Source: SKKL01 sp046543225 (lineage in GTDB: Bacteria > Actinomycetota > Acidimicrobiia > Acidimicrobiales > SKKL01). From it: a DNA stretch of 29,857 nt. The notes under the pieces were generated by a model that was not told the origin of the DNA, ran no database searches, and worked only from the letters and a program-made list of their open reading frames with translations. The position numbers and the translations under genes are program-made. This document shows positions 17,420 through 24,315 of the stretch, piece by piece. The DNA lies in contig JBKGZW010000015.1 in NCBI GenBank assembly GCA_046543225.1, forward strand, positions 1 to 29,857. Direction: 5' to 3'. Every line of letters begins with the position of its first letter. Within the stretch, counting starts at the first letter, position 1.

Positions 17420-19295
17420 GGGCATCTCCTGCTGCGGCGTCACCCGCGGCAGGATCTGCGACCACGGGCGCTCGGACTCTGGCGGACTCCGCCGAAGGGC
17501 TCGAGGCCGAGACCAGGATAGGTTCCGACGCGCCATCGGTCCGAACGCGGCTCGGCGGCACGTCGAGCAGCCGCAGCGCGTGCTCGGTGACGCGAGCGAA
17601 GGCGGGCGCCGCCGCTGCCCCACCGGAGTAGGTGCTGGCGGGGTCGTCGACCACCACGATCACCGAGACCCTGGGGTCTTCGACCGGCGCGAACCCCACG
17701 AAGGTGGCCATGTAGCGTCGACTGCCGTCCTCGCCGAACCCGCCGTCGTCGAGACGCTTCCACGCGGTTCCGGTCTTGCCCGCCACCTCGTAGCCGGGCA
17801 CGGCGGCCCGTTGTCCGGTCCCCTCGTCGATGACCTCGGTGAGCATGGTGGTCACCTGATCGCTCGTGTGTTCGGAGATGACCCGGTGGGATTCGGCGAC
17901 GGGGACCTCGTGGCGGACGCCGTCGGCGTCGACGTGGGCCGAGACGAGTCGCAGCGGCACATGGACCCCGTCGTTGGCGACCACGTTGTAGGCGGCGAGG
18001 ACCTGGGCGGCGGTGACCGACACACCGGTACCGATCACGTTTCCGGCGAGGTCCGAGCCGTGCCAGTCCTCGACCGGGCGTAGGAGACCGGGGCTCTCGC
18101 CGGGGAACCCGAGCCCGGTGGGTTCACCGAAGCCGAAGTCCTCGAGGTAGGAGCTGACCCGCTGCTCCCCGAGCTCCTGACCGAGCTTGATGGCACCGAC
18201 GTTGGACGAGTCGACGAGGATACGGCTCACCGACCATGGCTCGTTGGCATGGGGCGTGGAGTCGTGGAACCAGCTGTTGGCCACCAAGAGCTGGTCGGGC
18301 ACCTGCAGCTCACGCCGCGGCGTGCTGAACCCCTCCTCGAGCGAGGCGGCGACGGTCACCAGCTTCAGCACCGACCCCGGGGCAAAGCTGTCCACCAGGG
18401 CCTGGTTGTAGCCCGACGGCACCGCCTCACCGCTGTCGGGGTCGGTGGAGAGGTTGACCATGCTCAGCACCTCGCCGGTGCCGGGAACGCTGACGATCAT
18501 CGAGGCGTGCTCTGCCTCCATCTCGACCAACCAGTCGGCCAGCGCTTCCTCGGCGAGGTGCTGCAACGAACCGTCGATGGTCAGCACCACATCGTCGCCG
18601 CGACGGGCGGGCACGACCTGATGCTCCCCGACCGGGATCGGCACGCCTCCGTTGAGGCTGCGCTCGAACATGACCTCGCCGGGCGTACCGCTCAGGAAGT
18701 CGTCGAACTGCAACTCGACCCCCGAGACCCCATCTCCGTCGATGTCGGCGTCGCCCAGCACGGTGCGTGCCAGGTTCCCCGAGGGGTGCACCCGGGCCGG
18801 TTCGGCACGGAGGTGCACGCCCTCGAGGTCCAGCTCGTCGATCGCGGCAGCGGTCTCGTCATCGACCTGGCGGGCCAGGTACTCGAACCGCGAGGCGCGG
18901 CTGAAGCGCTCCCGCAGCCACGAGGGGTCGAGGTCGAGCAGGGGCGCCAAGGAGTCGGCGGTTCCGGCCGGATCGGTCACCCGGCTGGGGTCTGCCCAGA
19001 CCGTGGTCGCCGGGGCCGACAACACGAGCTCGGCACCGCTTCGATCCAGGACCGATCCTCGGCTGGCAGGCAGCACCTCGGACCGCAGGCGCTGGTGCTG
19101 GCCGTAGGCGACGTAGCGTTCCTGGGCCACGAGCTGGAGATCGGCGACCCGGGCGACGACACCCACGAACAGCATCGTGAGCGCGACCAACAACCCCCAG
19201 AGGCGGCGTCGATGGACTCGTCGGGGAGACGGGGAGGTCCCCGAGGACCGGACCAGCCCACCGGCGCGACCCGTGTCCGGGGGGCGCCGGCTCAT
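17409..19295 (-). CDS. ftsI: FtsI/PBP3, septal peptidoglycan transpeptidase
   Basis: This class B penicillin-binding protein cross-links new septal peptidoglycan and partners FtsW. A basic cytoplasmic tail is followed by one membrane helix (about 32-50), a dimerisation/pedestal domain (RGSVLDRSGAELV...), and the transpeptidase domain with all three motifs: SVLK (S308 nucleophile, K311), SSN (363-365) and KTG (507-509). The length is 628 residues. There is no PASTA domain. The last 45 or so residues are Ala/Pro/Ser/Asp-rich and probably disordered. The ATG at 19295 overlaps the upstream ftsL-like stop as ATGA. Confidence 0.97.
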   Translation of the reverse strand: MSRRPPDTGRAGGLVRSSGTSPSPRRVHRRRLWGLLVALTMLFVGVVARVADLQLVAQERYVAYGQHQRLRSEVLPASRGSVLDRSGAELVLSAPATTVWADPSRVTDPAGTADSLAPLLDLDPSWLRERFSRASRFEYLARQVDDETAAAIDELDLEGVHLRAEPARVHPSGNLARTVLGDADIDGDGVSGVELQFDDFLSGTPGEVMFERSLNGGVPIPVGEHQVVPARRGDDVVLTIDGSLQHLAEEALADWLVEMEAEHASMIVSVPGTGEVLSMVNLSTDPDSGEAVPSGYNQALVDSFAPGSVLKLVTVAASLEEGFSTPRRELQVPDQLLVANSWFHDSTPHANEPWSVSRILVDSSNVGAIKLGQELGEQRVSSYLEDFGFGEPTGLGFPGESPGLLRPVEDWHGSDLAGNVIGTGVSVTAAQVLAAYNVVANDGVHVPLRLVSAHVDADGVRHEVPVAESHRVISEHTSDQVTTMLTEVIDEGTGQRAAVPGYEVAGKTGTAWKRLDDGGFGEDGSRRYMATFVGFAPVEDPRVSVIVVVDDPASTYSGGAAAAPAFARVTEHALRLLDVPPSRVRTDGASEPILVSASSPSAESARVRAPVVADPAAGDAAAGDARDR

Positions 19296-19774
19296 CGACC
19301 GCCGGCCACCGACCGGGCTGCTTGCTCCTGACCCGGCGGGGGCGGACCGGGTTCGGCGTCGGATCCGCTCTCGGGAACCGGTGTCTGTACGGGATCGAGA
19401 TAGACCCGGTCGGAGGGCGTCACCAGCCCGAGGTCACGAGCAGCATCGGTGATGGCCTCGGGTGATTCGAGCCCTGCGACCTCGAGGCGCAGGGAGTCGA
19501 GCTCGCCCTGGCGGTCGGCCACCTGCTGGTCGAGACGATCGAGCTCGAACTGCGCCTGTACGACCAGCGTGTGAACCGCGGCCAGCCCGAAGATGCCGGT
19601 GCACAGCGCCACCAGCAGTGTGGTGCCGACGACCCCCACGCGCAGCCGGCGCCGTGGAGCCTCCGGTTCGACCAGGCGAAGCGGAGGACGGTCGTCGCGA
19701 CGTGGAGCCCGATCGCCGACCCGGTCGGGGCCGGCACCGCGCCGGGCAGGGGCCGCGATGCTCAGGATGCTCAC
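19292..19774 (-). CDS. ftsL: FtsL-like bitopic division protein
   Basis: FtsL-type proteins join FtsQ and FtsB/DivIC to activate FtsW-FtsI. This 160-residue protein has a Pro/Arg-rich cytoplasmic N-terminus (1-44), one membrane helix (about 46-68) and an extracytoplasmic coiled coil (about 70-105, QFELDRLDQQVADRQGELDS). The DAARDLGLVTP segment that follows is typical of FtsL/DivIC. It ends in a Pro/Gly-rich tail. Primary sequence is poorly conserved in the family, so the call rests on topology plus position between rsmH and ftsI. The GTG start at 19774 makes a GTGA overlap with rsmH. Confidence 0.88.
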   Translation of the reverse strand: MSILSIAAPARRGAGPDRVGDRAPRRDDRPPLRLVEPEAPRRRLRVGVVGTTLLVALCTGIFGLAAVHTLVVQAQFELDRLDQQVADRQGELDSLRLEVAGLESPEAITDAARDLGLVTPSDRVYLDPVQTPVPESGSDAEPGPPPPGQEQAARSVAGGR

Positions 19775-20748
19775 GCCGCCGCCTCCAGCTTCTCGACCGC
19801 GCGCAGACGCGCGCTCTCGGCCCGACGGTTGGCGTCGCGCTCCTCCGCGGTCGGGGTCCAGCCGCCGCGGCGCAACAGACGCACCTTGGGCACCGCGCCA
19901 CAGACACAGGGCAGGTGATCGGGACAGGTGCAGCCGCCGGACTCGGCGACCAGGAACCGTTCCTTCACGATGCGGTCCTCACCCGAGTGGTAGGTGAGCA
20001 CCGCACACCGTCCACCCGGGACGAGCAGGGCGACGGCCTGGTCGATGGCGTTGGGCAGCACGGCCAGCTCCTGGTTGACCTCGATGCGGATGGCCTGGAA
20101 CGACCGGGTGGCGGGATGTCCGCCCCGACGTCGGGCCGGGGCGGGGATGGCGGAGCGGACGACCTCGGCGAGATCGACGGTGGAGTGCAGTGGACGGGCG
20201 GCGACGATCGCCCGCGCGATCGGACGGGCGAAGCGCTCGTCGCCATAGGTGCGAAGGATCCGGGTCAGTTCCCGCTCGGAGTAGCGGTTCACCACGTCGT
20301 CGGCGCTGCGCTCGGAGCGCTGGTCCATCCGCATGTCGAGCGGGGCGGGCTGGCGGTAGCTGAAGCCCCGGGCGGCGTCGTCGAGCTGCCAGGAGCTGAC
20401 GCCGAGGTCGAACAGCACGGCCACCACGTCGATGTGCCCGATGGACTCGACCACCGCGGTGAGCTCGTCGAACCGCGCTCGACGGATCGTCACCCGGTCG
20501 CCGAAGGGGGCCAGGCGCTCGGTGGCCGCGGCGATGGCGTCGGCGTCCTGGTCGAGCCCGAGCAGGACGAGATCGGGACGGGAGTCCAGCACCGCGTGGG
20601 CGTGTCCGCCGCCCCCGATCGTGGCGTCGACCACCAGCCCGGTCGGGACCGGTTCGAAGAGCGCGACGATCTCCTCGACCATGACCGGTCGGTGCTCGAA
20701 CCCGTCGCCGGGTGAACCGTCGCTGTGGTCGGGTGTGTGGTCGTCCAT
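19771..20748 (-). CDS. rsmH: RsmH/MraW, 16S rRNA C1402 N4-methyltransferase
   Basis: RsmH uses S-adenosylmethionine to methylate cytosine 1402 in the ribosomal P site. The family start HRPVMVEEIV (19-28), the SAM loop DATIGGGGHA (41-50), LFDLGVSSWQLD and the PLDMRMD block are present, as are the later FQAIRIEVNQEL and LTYHSGEDRIVK. The length is 325 residues. Two nearby ATGs exist, at 20754 and 20748. GAGG (20758-20755) is six bases from the second and abuts the first, so I chose 20748. A short Cys-rich stretch (CTCPDHLPCVCG) near residue 275 is a common feature of the family. It is the first gene of the gapless operon, behind a highly structured leader. Confidence 0.96.
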   Translation of the reverse strand: MDDHTPDHSDGSPGDGFEHRPVMVEEIVALFEPVPTGLVVDATIGGGGHAHAVLDSRPDLVLLGLDQDADAIAAATERLAPFGDRVTIRRARFDELTAVVESIGHIDVVAVLFDLGVSSWQLDDAARGFSYRQPAPLDMRMDQRSERSADDVVNRYSERELTRILRTYGDERFARPIARAIVAARPLHSTVDLAEVVRSAIPAPARRRGGHPATRSFQAIRIEVNQELAVLPNAIDQAVALLVPGGRCAVLTYHSGEDRIVKERFLVAESGGCTCPDHLPCVCGAVPKVRLLRRGGWTPTAEERDANRRAESARLRAVEKLEAAA

Positions 20749-20768
20749 CGTCATCCTCGGATCGAACC

Positions 20769-20893
20769 GCCGCTCATCTGCAACCCCCCGACCGCCGAAC
20801 GCCCGTCGGGATGTCTCCCCGATCGGACTGAATGGGAAGCGGGCGGAGTAGGGGCCTTCCATCTCGCCGGTCGGGGGGTTGCACATGAGCGGC
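20769..20893 (-). ncRNA. Structured leader of rsmH, possible mraW-type RNA element
   Basis: Two 26-base arms (20769-20794 and 20868-20893) are inverted repeats with a single C-C mismatch, so 25 of 26 positions pair. The 73-base loop holds a nested 6-bp stem, CGCCCG/CGGGCG (minus strand 20845-20840 with 20805-20800). Immediately after the CGCCCG strand comes CTTCCC. From memory, the actinobacterial mraW RNA motif, found upstream of mraW (rsmH), has a conserved CUUCCCC-like terminal loop, which fits partly. The big stem ends about ten bases upstream of the rsmH Shine-Dalgarno, so it could control translation or read-through from mraZ. The assignment to the named family is tentative; the inverted repeat itself is certain. 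Confidence 0.5.
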
Positions 20894-20963
20894 TGTCGCC
20901 GTGTTGGGGGTGGTCGTGTCAGAACCTGTCGGTGGGTCGGGGACGGGACGTGGAGATCGATGG

Positions 20964-21383
20964 TCAGAGCCCGATGACCGAGACTGCGCTGGCGAGCTTG
21001 GAGTCGGCGTCGGTGCTGACTCCGGACCACCGCTCGACGCTCCAGAGCTCGATGCGATCGAGTCGACCGTTGATGATCAGCTCGCGGTCGAGCCCGCTGT
21101 GCTCACGGAGTCGGGGCGGGATCGAGATGCGGCCCTGCGAGTCGGGCCGAACGGTGGCGGCGTCGGCGGCGAAGACGCGCAGCGCGTCCTGGCTGACCTG
21201 GCCCTCTCTCACCTTGTCCTGCAGCAGCGATGCCACCTTTTCGAACTCCTCGGGGGTCCAGAGACCGATGCAGTCGTCGAGCTTGGCCAGCACCCCTCCC
21301 TCAGCGAGCGCGCTGCGGAACGTCGACGGGAGCACCACTCGCCCCTTGTCGTCGAGGGAGTGCTCGAAGGTTCCGAGGAACAC
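20964..21383 (-). CDS. mraZ: MraZ, DNA-binding regulator of the dcw cluster
   Basis: MraZ is an AbrB/SpoVT-fold protein that binds repeated TGGGN boxes upstream of its own gene and represses the cluster; RsmH opposes it in E. coli. The 139-residue protein shows the duplicated swapped-hairpin domain. The first half is GTFEHSLDDKGRVVLPSTFR (4-23) and the second contains DSQGRISIPPRLREH (about 99-113). The start is GTG at 21383 with AGGGGG just upstream. A 215 bp leader containing a large inverted repeat separates it from rsmH. Confidence 0.96.
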   Translation of the reverse strand: MFLGTFEHSLDDKGRVVLPSTFRSALAEGGVLAKLDDCIGLWTPEEFEKVASLLQDKVREGQVSQDALRVFAADAATVRPDSQGRISIPPRLREHSGLDRELIINGRLDRIELWSVERWSGVSTDADSKLASAVSVIGL

Positions 21384-21482
21384 GGCGCCCCCTCTCGTGG
21401 ATCAGGCCGCTTGCTGGTTCGGGATGGATGACTGTCGATGGGTGGAGGGCGTGGGACTGGACGGAACCAGCGCTCCCCTGTC

Positions 21483-21517
21483 CTCCATTTCGCCCCACTT
21501 TACGCCCCACACTCCCA
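21483..21517 (-). promoter_or_regulatory. Putative MraZ operator: cluster of TGGRR repeats
   Basis: Reading the minus strand, TGGGA (21517), TGGGG (21509), TGGGG (21497) and TGGAG (21487) follow each other. The last two have exactly the 5-base spacer described for MraZ boxes. The earlier pair is spaced irregularly (8 and 12 base steps). The repeats overlap the -10 element and the expected start of transcription, a position suited to repression. No binding data exist here; the call rests on the box sequence and on the next gene being mraZ. Confidence 0.5.
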
Positions 21518-21525
21518 CCCGTCAA
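21497..21525 (-). promoter_or_regulatory. Promoter of mraZ and the dcw cluster
   Basis: TTGACG (21525-21520) and TAAAGT (21502-21497) are separated by exactly 17 bases. This is the best housekeeping sigma-factor promoter in the window. Transcription would start near 21490, giving a leader of about 107 bases before the mraZ GTG. Confidence 0.65.
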
Positions 21526-21555
21526 CCACTGGCCCCCTCCTGCAGCCCCGACGAC

Positions 21556-21572
21556 CGCGCGCGAAGCGCGCG
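21556..21572. terminator. GC hairpin after the lipoate-ligase-like gene, possible weak terminator
   Basis: CGCGCG-AAG-CGCGCG (best stem 21558-21563 with 21567-21572) lies about 43 bases past the stop of the upstream minus-strand operon and just before the mraZ promoter. The position fits a terminator, but there is no U-tract on the minus strand, so this may simply be GC-rich structure. An 8-base direct repeat, CGACCGCG (21552-21559 and 21577-21584), overlaps its left side. Confidence 0.25.
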
Positions 21573-21614
21573 AATTCGACCGCGTGAGGTCACCAGGCCA
21601 AGGAACCGGACGGT

Positions 21615-22322
21615 TCAGCGAGTCAGGGGGAGCGACCCGACCAGCACCTCGACGAAGAGGTCCGGGTCGACCGCCACCGACCGCGCGCCGGCCTCGAGCA
21701 CACCGGCCACCTGCTCGGTCTCGGGTGCGCCGAGGCCGAGCAGGTCGACGATCTCGGACGGTTCGCAGCGGTGGTAGAGGACCGTCTGGAACCGAGCAGC
21801 GTGACGGGTGCGTCGCTGGGACAGGCCCACCAGCTTGCGCTGACGGCGATCGACGACCTCGCCGGGGCCGAGCCCTGCGAAGCACACCAACCGGGACCAC
21901 TCGCTCGGGCGCATCGGTCCGAGATGTGGCACCGCATCGATCCCCGAGGAGGTGAGCGCGCGGGCCATGGTGGCGCCCACCCAGTGGGTGGCGCGACCGA
22001 CGTCGGCGTCCCACAGCGGGTGGCCGGTGGGGATCACGAAGTCGATCCAGGTCGACCGTCGGGGAAGCAGCAGCACCGCTCCCCCGCCGCTGCGACGACG
22101 AACCAGGTCGATGCCGCCCCGTTCGAGCGGCCCCGGCGGCACGACGAGATCACGCTGGGTGCTGCCGAGCACCAGTGCCGGCCGCACGGGCTCGCAGATC
22201 CAGACCGATGCCTCGACATCGGGGCGCACCTCGGCATCGTGCAGGTCGGCGGCGGTGCCCCGGCGCCGTTCGACCCGCCACCCCCGCACCCGATCGGTGG
22301 CGACGACCTCGGGCTCAGCCAC
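21615..22322 (-). CDS. Lipoate/biotin--protein ligase-like protein (LplA-LipB fold)
   Basis: The 235-residue protein matches the ligase/acyltransferase fold that attaches lipoyl or octanoyl groups to 2-oxo-acid dehydrogenases. The substrate-pocket loop RRRSGGGAV is at 75-83. The conserved catalytic lysine is K163 in RKLVGLSQRRTR, followed by ARFQTVLYHRC. After the GGGAV loop it has LLLP rather than the HD seen in classical LplA, as in a divergent actinobacterial branch, so the exact substrate is uncertain. The GTG at 22322 overlaps the menC stop by 8 bp (GTGGCTGA). The open frame upstream lies inside menC. It is the last gene of the accessory operon. Confidence 0.85.
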   Translation of the reverse strand: MAEPEVVATDRVRGWRVERRRGTAADLHDAEVRPDVEASVWICEPVRPALVLGSTQRDLVVPPGPLERGGIDLVRRRSGGGAVLLLPRRSTWIDFVIPTGHPLWDADVGRATHWVGATMARALTSSGIDAVPHLGPMRPSEWSRLVCFAGLGPGEVVDRRQRKLVGLSQRRTRHAARFQTVLYHRCEPSEIVDLLGLGAPETEQVAGVLEAGARSVAVDPDLFVEVLVGSLPLTR

Positions 22323-23415
22323 CGATCGATCGCCGGGCGACGGTGACCTCGTCGAGTCGACCAGGATCGGGGACCCGTCCGATCCCCGGCCCGTCAGGCA
22401 CCGAGAGCATCCCGTCGGGCTCGGCCACGATCGGGTCGGTGACGTCGTCGAGGACATAGGCCGCCGACGGCCCGAGGTCGGTCGGCAACCTGCAACCCGG
22501 CAGGGCGGCGACGGCGAGTGCAGCGGCGCGTCCGATGCCGAGCTCGAGCATGCCTCCGCACCACATGGCGACGTCGCGCTCGACGAGCATGGCGTGGACG
22601 TCGGCACAGGCCACGAGCCCGCCCAACCGCGACGGCTTCAGGTTCACGCCACCGAACGGACCCAGTGCCAAGGCCGTCTCGACCATCCCCACGCTGGTGG
22701 CCGACTCGTCGAGGGCGATCGGTGTGCGCATGCGGTCGGCCAACCGGGCGGAGGCGACCAGCTCGTCGGGCGCCAGCGGCTGTTCGAGATAGGCCAACCC
22801 GAGCTCGTCCACCCAGGCGAGCTCGGCCGGAGCGGCATCGCCGAAAGACCCGTTGGCGTCGGCGGCCAGCCACAGGTCGGGCCACGCCTCGCGCACTGCT
22901 CGCAACGGGTCGGCGTCCCAGCCCGGCGCCACCTTGAGCTTGACCGCTCGCACCCCGGCATCGAGCCGCTGGCGGACCTCGGCGAGCAACCGGTCGATGT
23001 CGGTGCCGACGCCGAGGACGGCGCAGGTCGCCACCCGCTGCTGGGTGGCGCCCAGGGCGTCGGCGAGCGAGATGCCCCGCCGACGCAGCTCGAGATCGAC
23101 CAGCGCTCCTTCGATGGCGCTCGCCGCCATGGGGTGGCCCCTGATGCCGGCGGGGCGACCGGCCAACGCCGCAGGCCCGAGGTGGTCGAGCAGCACAGAC
23201 CAGGCCCCCGCGTGCCATTCGGAGGTGTAGGTCGGGGCGGCCAAGGCCGGACACTCGCCCCACCCTTCGGCGTCGTCGCCGCCGATGACCCGCACCAGGA
23301 TCGACCACCGATCGTGCTCGGCGCCATGGGCCGACACCAGGGGGGCGACCAGAGGGACGCACACCCTGATCAGCTCGATCCGCTGCAGCGGTCCCGACGG
23401 GAACAGATCGCGCAC
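22315..23415 (-). CDS. menC: o-Succinylbenzoate synthase (MenC), enolase superfamily
   Basis: MenC dehydrates SHCHC to o-succinylbenzoate in menaquinone synthesis. The enolase-superfamily active site is complete: K159 and K161 (VKLKV), metal ligands D186 (ADANG), E211 (YLEQPL) and D236 (ALDES), and K260 (NLKPSRLGG). The length is 366 residues. The start is GTG at 23415, 6 bp past the HNH stop, without a strong ribosome site. Related enzymes include N-succinylamino-acid racemases and dipeptide epimerases, which share these residues, so MenC is the likeliest but not the only reading. No other men genes are in the window. Confidence 0.82.
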   Translation of the reverse strand: MRDLFPSGPLQRIELIRVCVPLVAPLVSAHGAEHDRWSILVRVIGGDDAEGWGECPALAAPTYTSEWHAGAWSVLLDHLGPAALAGRPAGIRGHPMAASAIEGALVDLELRRRGISLADALGATQQRVATCAVLGVGTDIDRLLAEVRQRLDAGVRAVKLKVAPGWDADPLRAVREAWPDLWLAADANGSFGDAAPAELAWVDELGLAYLEQPLAPDELVASARLADRMRTPIALDESATSVGMVETALALGPFGGVNLKPSRLGGLVACADVHAMLVERDVAMWCGGMLELGIGRAAALAVAALPGCRLPTDLGPSAAYVLDDVTDPIVAEPDGMLSVPDGPGIGRVPDPGRLDEVTVARRSIGG

Positions 23416-23421
23416 CTTCGG

Positions 23422-23931
23422 CTAGGCCGGGACGAGGCGGCTGGGCTGGAGGTACTGCTGCCACAGCTCGGGCACCTCGGCGACTGCCACGATGATCCAG
23501 CTGAGCTCGCGTGGCGTCGACGGCCGTGTCCGCAACGTCATGGGCGTCTCGGCGAGCAAGCGGTCGCCCTTGGCGGCGTTGCAGGGGCGACAGGCGGCCA
23601 CCACGTTCTCCCACACGTGGGACCCGCCACGGCTGCGGGGAACGACGTGGTCGATGCTCTCGGCCGATCCGCCGCAGTACTGGCACCGTCCACCGTCGCG
23701 GTGGAACACCGCGCGACGGGACAGGGCGGTGGCTCGTTCATAGGGAACGCGCACGTAGTAGCGGAGCCTCACGACCGAGGGGACGGCCACGCTGAGGCGT
23801 TCGGAGCGGTACTCGTCGCCCGACTCGTGGACGATCTCGGCCTTCTCGGACAGCACCAGCACCACCGCGCGACGGGCCGGGACCACACACAGTGGCTCAT
23901 AGCTCGCGTTGAGCACCAAGGCCCGACCCAT
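23422..23931 (-). CDS. HNH endonuclease family protein
   Basis: The 169-residue protein has a zinc-bound HNH motif. Metal cysteines are C83, C86, C114 and C117. H95 (in SIDH) is the general-base position, followed by H105, N109 (ENVV) and N118 with the CNAAKGD ending. The N-terminal 70 residues (LVLNASYEPL..., VLVLSEKAE) are typical of a chromosomal actinobacterial HNH family rather than of phage or intron enzymes. The substrate is unknown. It is 71 bp downstream of the 95-residue protein gene and 6 bp before menC. The ATG at 23931 has only a distant AGGA. Confidence 0.88.
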   Translation of the reverse strand: MGRALVLNASYEPLCVVPARRAVVLVLSEKAEIVHESGDEYRSERLSVAVPSVVRLRYYVRVPYERATALSRRAVFHRDGGRCQYCGGSAESIDHVVPRSRGGSHVWENVVAACRPCNAAKGDRLLAETPMTLRTRPSTPRELSWIIVAVAEVPELWQQYLQPSRLVPA

Positions 23932-24002
23932 CGCAGCAGACTAGCTTCCTGCCGATCCCGGCTCGGGAGAGATCGCTGCCGCAACGGGCACCAACGGAGG
24001 CG

Positions 24003-24290
24003 TCATCGCCGCACCACTCGCGGCCACACACGGCACCACCTCAGGAACGAGACCACCTCGGCGGGGGGCGGCGCTGCGGGATCGGGCCCGAACGCGGTGG
24101 TGAGCCGGAACGCGAGGAACCCGGCATCGGGAACCGGCAACCACGGGTGTCGGGCCCACCAGCGACGGGGGACCAATCGGGCGAAGGTCGTGATCGCCGC
24201 CGGCCAGAGCCACGGGCGAGACACGACGGCCAGGACCACGTTCGTCCAGCCCACCTTTCTTCGTCGCATCGTCACCCGTCGGGGTCGCAT
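24003..24290 (-). CDS. Conserved small actinobacterial protein of unknown function
   Basis: The 95-residue basic protein is Trp/Arg-rich. After a basic N-terminus comes TNVVLAVVSRPWLWPAAI, a short hydrophobic patch. Then follow RRWWARHPWLPVPDAGFLAFRL and, near the end, EVVSFLRWCR. The pattern RWW...P(W/F)LPVPD...FRL.TA(F/Y)G resembles uncharacterised actinobacterial proteins I have seen, but I know no function. The start is uncertain: ATG at 24290 or the in-frame ATG at 24269, with no clear ribosome site for either. It lies 25 bp after the ROK kinase gene, so it is probably co-transcribed. Confidence 0.75.
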   Translation of the reverse strand: MRPRRVTMRRRKVGWTNVVLAVVSRPWLWPAAITTFARLVPRRWWARHPWLPVPDAGFLAFRLTTAFGPDPAAPPPAEVVSFLRWCRVWPRVVRR

Positions 24291-24315
24291 GGACACGAGC
24301 GTATCCAGCTCCGTC

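Noticed and set aside
16055..17521. A 488-codon open frame on the plus strand, antisense to murE
   Set aside because: GC-bias shadow; murE has all its ligase motifs in the minus strand.
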